8,467 nt of DNA from Thermodesulfobacteriota bacterium (GTDB taxonomy: Bacteria > Desulfobacterota > DSM-4660 > Desulfatiglandales > HGW-15). Of the stretch, positions 6,131 to 8,467 are shown in pieces. Position 1 is the first letter of the stretch. Each line of letters opens with the position of its first letter. Below the pieces are notes generated by a model, which worked only from the letters and a program-made list of their open reading frames with translations, did no database searches and was not told the origin of the DNA. The DNA lies in assembly GCA_025454125.1 (NCBI GenBank), contig JALOPA010000050.1, positions 1 to 8,467 of the forward strand, read 5' to 3'. Position numbers and translations under genes: made by a program.

Positions 6131-6406
6131 TTACTTGCATCGGAACTCGAGAAAGACGTTACCCGTTTTCGTGAAACCCGTGGCTGGCGTAATTTCCAGC
6201 TTAACCGTCTCGACTCCTTTTCGATCTCTGCCGCAATATTCAGCGGCCTCCTGATAGACGTCCGCCCTGACGCTCTCGGCAGAACCGGAAAAGGTTCGGG
6301 AGACTTTTTTTTCAATCGCGTAGGTGCCGTCTCCCTTGGGGCTGACGCCCGTACTCGCACATGCGGCCAACATGAAAGCACCCAACAACACCAGCGCATA
6401 TCTCAT
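6131..6406 (-). CDS. Small lipoprotein of unknown function (91 aa)
   Basis: The N-terminus MRYALVLLGAFMLAACASTG carries a clear lipobox (LAAC) with the lipidated cysteine at C16. The +2 residue is alanine, so by the usual rule it should be sorted to the outer membrane. The mature part has GDGTYAIEKKVS (25-36), a helix SVRADVYQEAAEYCGR (45-60) and a strand-rich end through VFLEFRC (84-90); C58 and C90 could pair. This layout of a short strand, a helix ending in a YC motif, and final strands is common in small uncharacterised proteobacterial lipoproteins. I know no assigned function. The start is the ATG at 6406-6404, with GGAG about 6 bases upstream; the frame is open further upstream but without relevant sequence. 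It converges on the 168-residue exported protein gene. Confidence 0.78.
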   Translation of the reverse strand: MRYALVLLGAFMLAACASTGVSPKGDGTYAIEKKVSRTFSGSAESVRADVYQEAAEYCGRDRKGVETVKLEITPATGFTKTGNVFLEFRCK

Positions 6407-7065
6407 GGCTCGCTCCAAAAAGGGTTCCCGCCTGTCTTCGGCCGGCAGCTCATCAAACCAAAAGGGGAAGGACTTTGTCAAGCGGCTGGGCAACATCAAA
6501 AGGACCCACGCTGAAATGGAGTGCACGTATGGGGAGGGGGTGGAGGGCTCGACTTGCGCTCTGCATAATCCGTTCACCCTGCGCTATCGAAGGGGGCCCC
6601 AAATTTCTTGCGGGTTCACCGGGTTTGATTGGATCACCGGCCGATGGCAAGGAAACGGAAGTCGCCAGATCCATTTTTCGAATTGGATTCAACTCTAACC
6701 TGAAAAGTGGTACAAGAAACCCTGCTAAACAAAATAGTCCCTTTTGAAGGTCTTGGGGCCCATTCACCGCCGTTTGCCGCGGGTTCGTCATACCGGCGAA
6801 AGTCCCTCGACAGGATCGAGACCCTGAGTCCTTCGACGTTGCTCAAGACCCTGAGGCCCTCGAAGGGCTTGTCGAGCGAGCCGGTATCCAGAAAATCCGA
6901 CGGGGTTCCCCCGTATCACGTACGGGGCAGGCTGCGTCGAGCACGGAATGACGGCCCAAAGAAAAGACGATACCTCGCTGCTTGCGGCGGGGTCGTTCCT
7001 ATCGAGTTGCTCGTCTCAGCGGTGACAACACCGCAGGAACTTGCCCTGTCACATTGGAGGGAACC
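6407..7065. other. 659-base gene-free stretch between two lipoprotein genes
   Basis: Several open frames occur on both strands, but none has a recognisable motif, signal peptide or good ribosome-binding site. The left part (6407-6786) shows nothing I can name. The right part (6787-6952) is a composite palindromic repeat, listed separately. Promoters for the outward-reading lipoprotein genes should lie at its two ends. Confidence 0.5.
6787..6952. repeat. Composite nested palindromic repeat
   Basis: The outer ends are GTCATACC (6787-6794) and GGAATGAC (6945-6952), near inverted copies. ATACCGGC (6790-6797) pairs perfectly with GCCGGTAT (6880-6887), which continues into CCAG, the core of the GTCATTCC...CCAG repeat type also present at 8042-8110. 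Between those arms lie CTCGACA (6806-6812) with TGTCGAG (6870-6876) and two direct copies of GACCCTGAG (6820-6828, 6847-6855), each followed by a CCTTCGA or CCCTCGA-like sequence. To the right is a perfect hairpin CCCCGTA-TCACG-TACGGGG (6909-6927). It looks like one dispersed repeat that has gained another inside it. Confidence 0.65.
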
Positions 7066-7515
7066 ATGAAGAAACCGAAAACACTTTTAGGGGCTGCATT
7101 CGTTCTCTTGCTCTCCGTAATCCTGCTCGCGGCTTGTTCGGGAACCATGAAGGGTAGGGTCCAGCAAGGGGGTGAATCCATAAATTTCCAATTCGAAGAA
7201 ACCGGAATTGGGCACGGCACGATGCAAGCCGCATTTCCGGGTGGAGAAACATTCAAAGGCAGGTTTGCAGATGAATTGAGCAGCGGATATATCACAACCT
7301 TCGATACAGAGGGACCGAAAGCGACTATCGTCCATAGACAAGATTTTGAGGCCGTAGAGTCGTACTCTGGGAATTTCGAAGCCATTCTTTTCGGTAACAA
7401 AGGCCACACCATGAGATGCAAGTTCCGAGCGGCTAATTTGATGATGGGCCTCAGCAGTGGGGGAGAAGGAAGGTGTCAAGTGTCCGATGGCCGGGTGATT
7501 GATGTCCGGTTCTAG
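7066..7515 (+). CDS. Lipoprotein of unknown function (149 aa)
   Basis: MKKPKTLLGAAFVLLLSVILLAACSG has a textbook lipobox LAAC with the lipidated cysteine at C24; +2 is serine, which predicts outer-membrane sorting. The mature part looks strand-rich and glycine-rich: ESINFQFEETGIGHGTMQAAF (37-57), ETFKGRF (61-67), YSGNFEAILFGNKGHTMRCKF (100-120) and SSGGEGRCQVSDGRVIDVRF (130-149). C118 and C137 sit in 'M.C.F' and 'G.C..SDG' contexts that I associate with small beta-rich lipoproteins of unknown role, and could form a disulfide. The frame is open to 6982, but the ATG at 7066 is chosen because it begins the signal peptide and follows GGAGGG (7056-7061) by 4 bases. It appears to be a single-gene unit. 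Confidence 0.8.
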   Translation: MKKPKTLLGAAFVLLLSVILLAACSGTMKGRVQQGGESINFQFEETGIGHGTMQAAFPGGETFKGRFADELSSGYITTFDTEGPKATIVHRQDFEAVESYSGNFEAILFGNKGHTMRCKFRAANLMMGLSSGGEGRCQVSDGRVIDVRF

Positions 7516-7613
7516 CCCGCATGAAGGAGCAGCGCAAGGGTTAGCCGGAGAAGTGTGATTCAATTCAGCAAGGATCGAATTATACGCGAACAGAAATTCA
7601 CTGGAGCGGGCTT

Positions 7614-7916
7614 ATGAGAGTTCAGAAGGAATCGTTTGAGTTCGACCTGGATACTTTTTATCGACTCGAAGCAACCAAAAGGCCTGGGGCCTCCATCGCC
7701 GTTTATGCTGAACTCCTTGCCTCCATGGCGATCCAAAACAGCCCGATGATCGATTGCGACGTGAGATTCCTAACCCAGACTCTCAAAATGGGGACTCACA
7801 CCGTGACGGAAACGATGAACGAATTAAGGAAACTCGGATTAGTCAGGTTTATCCCGATCAAAGGCAAGGGCCACAAGCGGTGGATTGAAATGACGGGAGA
7901 GGCTAAGAGAAACTAA
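7614..7916 (+). CDS. Winged-helix DNA-binding-like protein (100 aa)
   Basis: The 100-residue protein reads as a compact winged helix-turn-helix. Helix AVYAELLASMAIQNSP (29-44) is followed by DCDVRFLTQTLKM (47-59), a turn GTHT (60-63), the likely recognition helix VTETMNELRKLGL (64-76), and a beta wing VRFIPIKGKGHKRWIEM (77-93) rich in K and R. The N-terminal 28 residues are not part of the fold. This arrangement is typical of small transcriptional regulators and of the DNA-binding halves of phage or plasmid replication proteins. No sensor domain is present, so it may act alone or bind a partner. GGAG (7603-7606) lies 7 bases before the ATG. It has no obvious operon partner. Exact targets and family name cannot be given from sequence alone. 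Confidence 0.65.
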   Translation: MRVQKESFEFDLDTFYRLEATKRPGASIAVYAELLASMAIQNSPMIDCDVRFLTQTLKMGTHTVTETMNELRKLGLVRFIPIKGKGHKRWIEMTGEAKRN

Positions 7917-7930
7917 AAAGCTTAGCCCGA

Positions 7931-7993
7931 TGGCTTCGGCCTGAACCTTGGCCGCAAGCATAAAGCCTAGCGGCTGGCCGCTGGGGCGGCCAG
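7931..7993. repeat. Two adjacent hairpins downstream of the winged-helix gene
   Basis: The second hairpin is perfect: CTGGCCGC (7974-7981), loop TGGG, GCGGCCAG (7986-7993). The first pairs CGGCC with GGCCG and GCTT with AAGC (about 7933-7958) with one or two bulges around an 8-base loop. No T-run follows, so an intrinsic terminator is unlikely. They may protect the 3' end of the winged-helix message or be a repeat relic. Confidence 0.4.
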
Positions 7994-8041
7994 TCTGATC
8001 GAACAGGAAACTTCACGGCTTCAAGAGAGGCCCCCGATGTC

Positions 8042-8110
8042 GTCACTCCCGCGAAGGCGGGAGTCCAGAGCACTAAGGAAAGACTGGATTCCCGCCTTCG
8101 CGGGAATGAC
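8042..8110. repeat. Double palindrome of the GTCATTCC...CCAG dispersed-repeat type
   Basis: Two 27-base arms (8042-8068 and 8084-8110) are inverted copies differing at 2 positions, separated by 15 bases. Each arm is also a hairpin on its own: ACTCCCGC/GCGGGAGT in the left arm and ATTCCCGC/GCGGGAAT in the right. The two differences fall opposite each other within the arm (C-G in one, T-A in the other), so pairing within each arm is kept. This is the architecture of REP/BIME-like intergenic elements, which are moved by transposase-like proteins in some bacteria; none is encoded here. Confidence 0.85.
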
Positions 8111-8185
8111 ACAGCAAGGGCCTTTTGGCTCTCAAAAGGGTGCAAGTTTCATAAAAGGAATTCGTGTTTCCGCAAAGTGGCAGTG

Positions 8186-8218
8186 AAAAAGGGGATAGTC
8201 AGCACAACGATCCCCTTT
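8186..8218 (-). terminator. Intrinsic terminator of the tRNA-Sec unit
   Basis: On the minus strand AAAGGGGAT (complement of 8210-8218) pairs with ATCCCCTTT (complement of 8188-8196) around a 13-base loop, ending in a run of five T (8190-8186). It begins 9 bases past the CCA end of the tRNA. The A-rich and T-rich flanks would also allow some termination from the plus strand. Confidence 0.8.
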
Positions 8219-8226
8219 CGTTTTCT

Positions 8227-8322
8227 TGGCGGAAGTGCATGGGAATCGAACCCACCTAACAGCTTTTGGCCGTTACACCGGATTTGAAGTCCGGGAGCCC
8301 CACCAGTGAGCTTTCCACTTCC
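8227..8322 (-). tRNA. selC: tRNA-Sec (anticodon TCA)
   Basis: This 96-base gene encodes the tRNA that carries selenocysteine to UGA codons with SelB. The anticodon stem CCGGA/TCCGG holds the loop CTTCAAA, giving anticodon TCA (8287-8285). The extra-long variable arm is a 7-bp stem TAACGGC/GCTGTTA with loop CAAAA. The T arm is GTGGG-TTCGATT-CCCAT. The gene encodes G at the discriminator position and its own CCA end. The acceptor pairs GGAAGTG with CACTTCC; the eighth position, a pair in E. coli SelC, is G opposite G here. The D stem AGCTC/GGGCT shows 5 bp against 6 in E. coli. Overall length, anticodon and variable arm leave little doubt. No selA, selB or selD is in the window. Confidence 0.95.
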
Positions 8323-8329
8323 GCGGCGT

Positions 8330-8358
8330 ATATTAATGGTGGAAAGACCCGGTGTCAA
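8330..8358 (-). promoter_or_regulatory. Sigma-70-type promoter of tRNA-Sec
   Basis: On the minus strand a perfect -35 box TTGACA (complement of 8353-8358) is followed by exactly 17 bases and a -10 box TAATAT (complement of 8330-8335). Seven bases separate the -10 box from the first base of the tRNA, so transcription should begin at or very near the mature 5' end. This is the best promoter in the window. Confidence 0.85.
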
Positions 8359-8372
8359 TGGGATTCATGAAG

Positions 8373-8460
8373 AAGGTGCAAGGTACAGGGTTCAAGGTGC
8401 ACGGTATACGGAAAACAAAAGACACAAAGATCACGGTGCACGGCTCATGGAGCACGGAAG
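8373..8460. repeat. Two blocks of degenerate 7-bp tandem repeats
   Basis: Six consecutive 7-base units run from 8373 to 8414 (AAGGTGC, AAGGTAC, AGGGTTC, AAGGTGC, ACGGTAT, ACGGAAA). After an 18-base interruption, four more run from 8433 to 8460 (ACGGTGC, ACGGCTC, ATGGAGC, ACGGAAG). The consensus is A-N-G-G-N-N-C. The second block is out of phase with the first, so it is not one uninterrupted array. It lies just upstream of the tRNA-Sec promoter and may continue past the right edge. Confidence 0.7.
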
Positions 8461-8467
8461 AGACAAA

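Larger units (their letters stand above)
7917..8226. other. Gene-free structured stretch between the winged-helix gene and tRNA-Sec
   Basis: No protein-like frame is seen. The stretch contains a cluster of hairpins just after the winged-helix gene, a double palindrome (8042-8110) and the tRNA-Sec terminator (8186-8218), each listed separately. The remaining sequence shows nothing recognisable. Confidence 0.6.

Noticed and set aside
6453..6791. Open frames on both strands in the 6407-7065 stretch
   Set aside because: Several overlapping frames of similar length with no family features; typical of non-coding GC-rich sequence.
8160..8260. Genomic-island attachment site at the 3' end of tRNA-Sec
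   Set aside because: selC is a known integration target, but there is no integrase gene and no direct repeat of the tRNA 3' end in the window.

Overview
The window looks like chromosomal DNA from a Gram-negative anaerobe, most plausibly a member of the Desulfobacterota (the former Deltaproteobacteria). The taxonomic guess is an inference. It rests on exported and lipid-anchored small proteins with classical signal peptides, two DUF2845-type proteins, a short Old Yellow Enzyme-like oxidoreductase carrying a cysteine cluster, a selenocysteine tRNA, and dispersed GTCATTCC-type palindromes. No phage, transposase, integrase or CRISPR array is visible.

Layout. Positions 1-2563 hold a minus-strand series. 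It starts with a secreted DUF2845 + PEGA protein, which overlaps by ATGA the start of diaminopropionate ammonia-lyase (dpaL). After a 273-base gap comes the 5' part of a metallo-beta-lactamase-fold hydrolase that runs off the left edge. A divergent intergenic region (2564-2806) carries a perfect 9-bp inverted repeat. A plus-strand OYE-family flavin oxidoreductase follows at 2807-3925. It converges on two minus-strand small exported proteins (a second DUF2845 protein and a 109-residue unknown), whose transcription ends at a strong intrinsic terminator (4004-4040).

From 5346 a plus-strand pair encodes a 54-residue two-helix membrane protein and a 168-residue exported protein of unknown function. 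Facing it is a 91-residue lipoprotein on the minus strand. A gene-free stretch (6407-7065) contains a composite palindromic repeat. It is followed by a 149-residue lipoprotein and an orphan 100-residue winged-helix protein. The right end holds a structured, gene-free stretch with a textbook double palindrome (8042-8110) and a complete minus-strand tRNA-Sec unit (near-consensus promoter, gene and terminator). Two blocks of a degenerate 7-bp tandem repeat lie beside it.

How the genes relate. The left minus-strand genes could form one operon around 2,3-diaminopropionate or D-amino-acid breakdown, with an envelope protein translated from the same message. The rest is mostly single genes or pairs for envelope proteins. 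I do not see a convincing complete new system. The strongest leads are the dpaL/DUF2845-PEGA coupling, the altered active site of the OYE-like enzyme, the tRNA-Sec unit and the repeat architecture.
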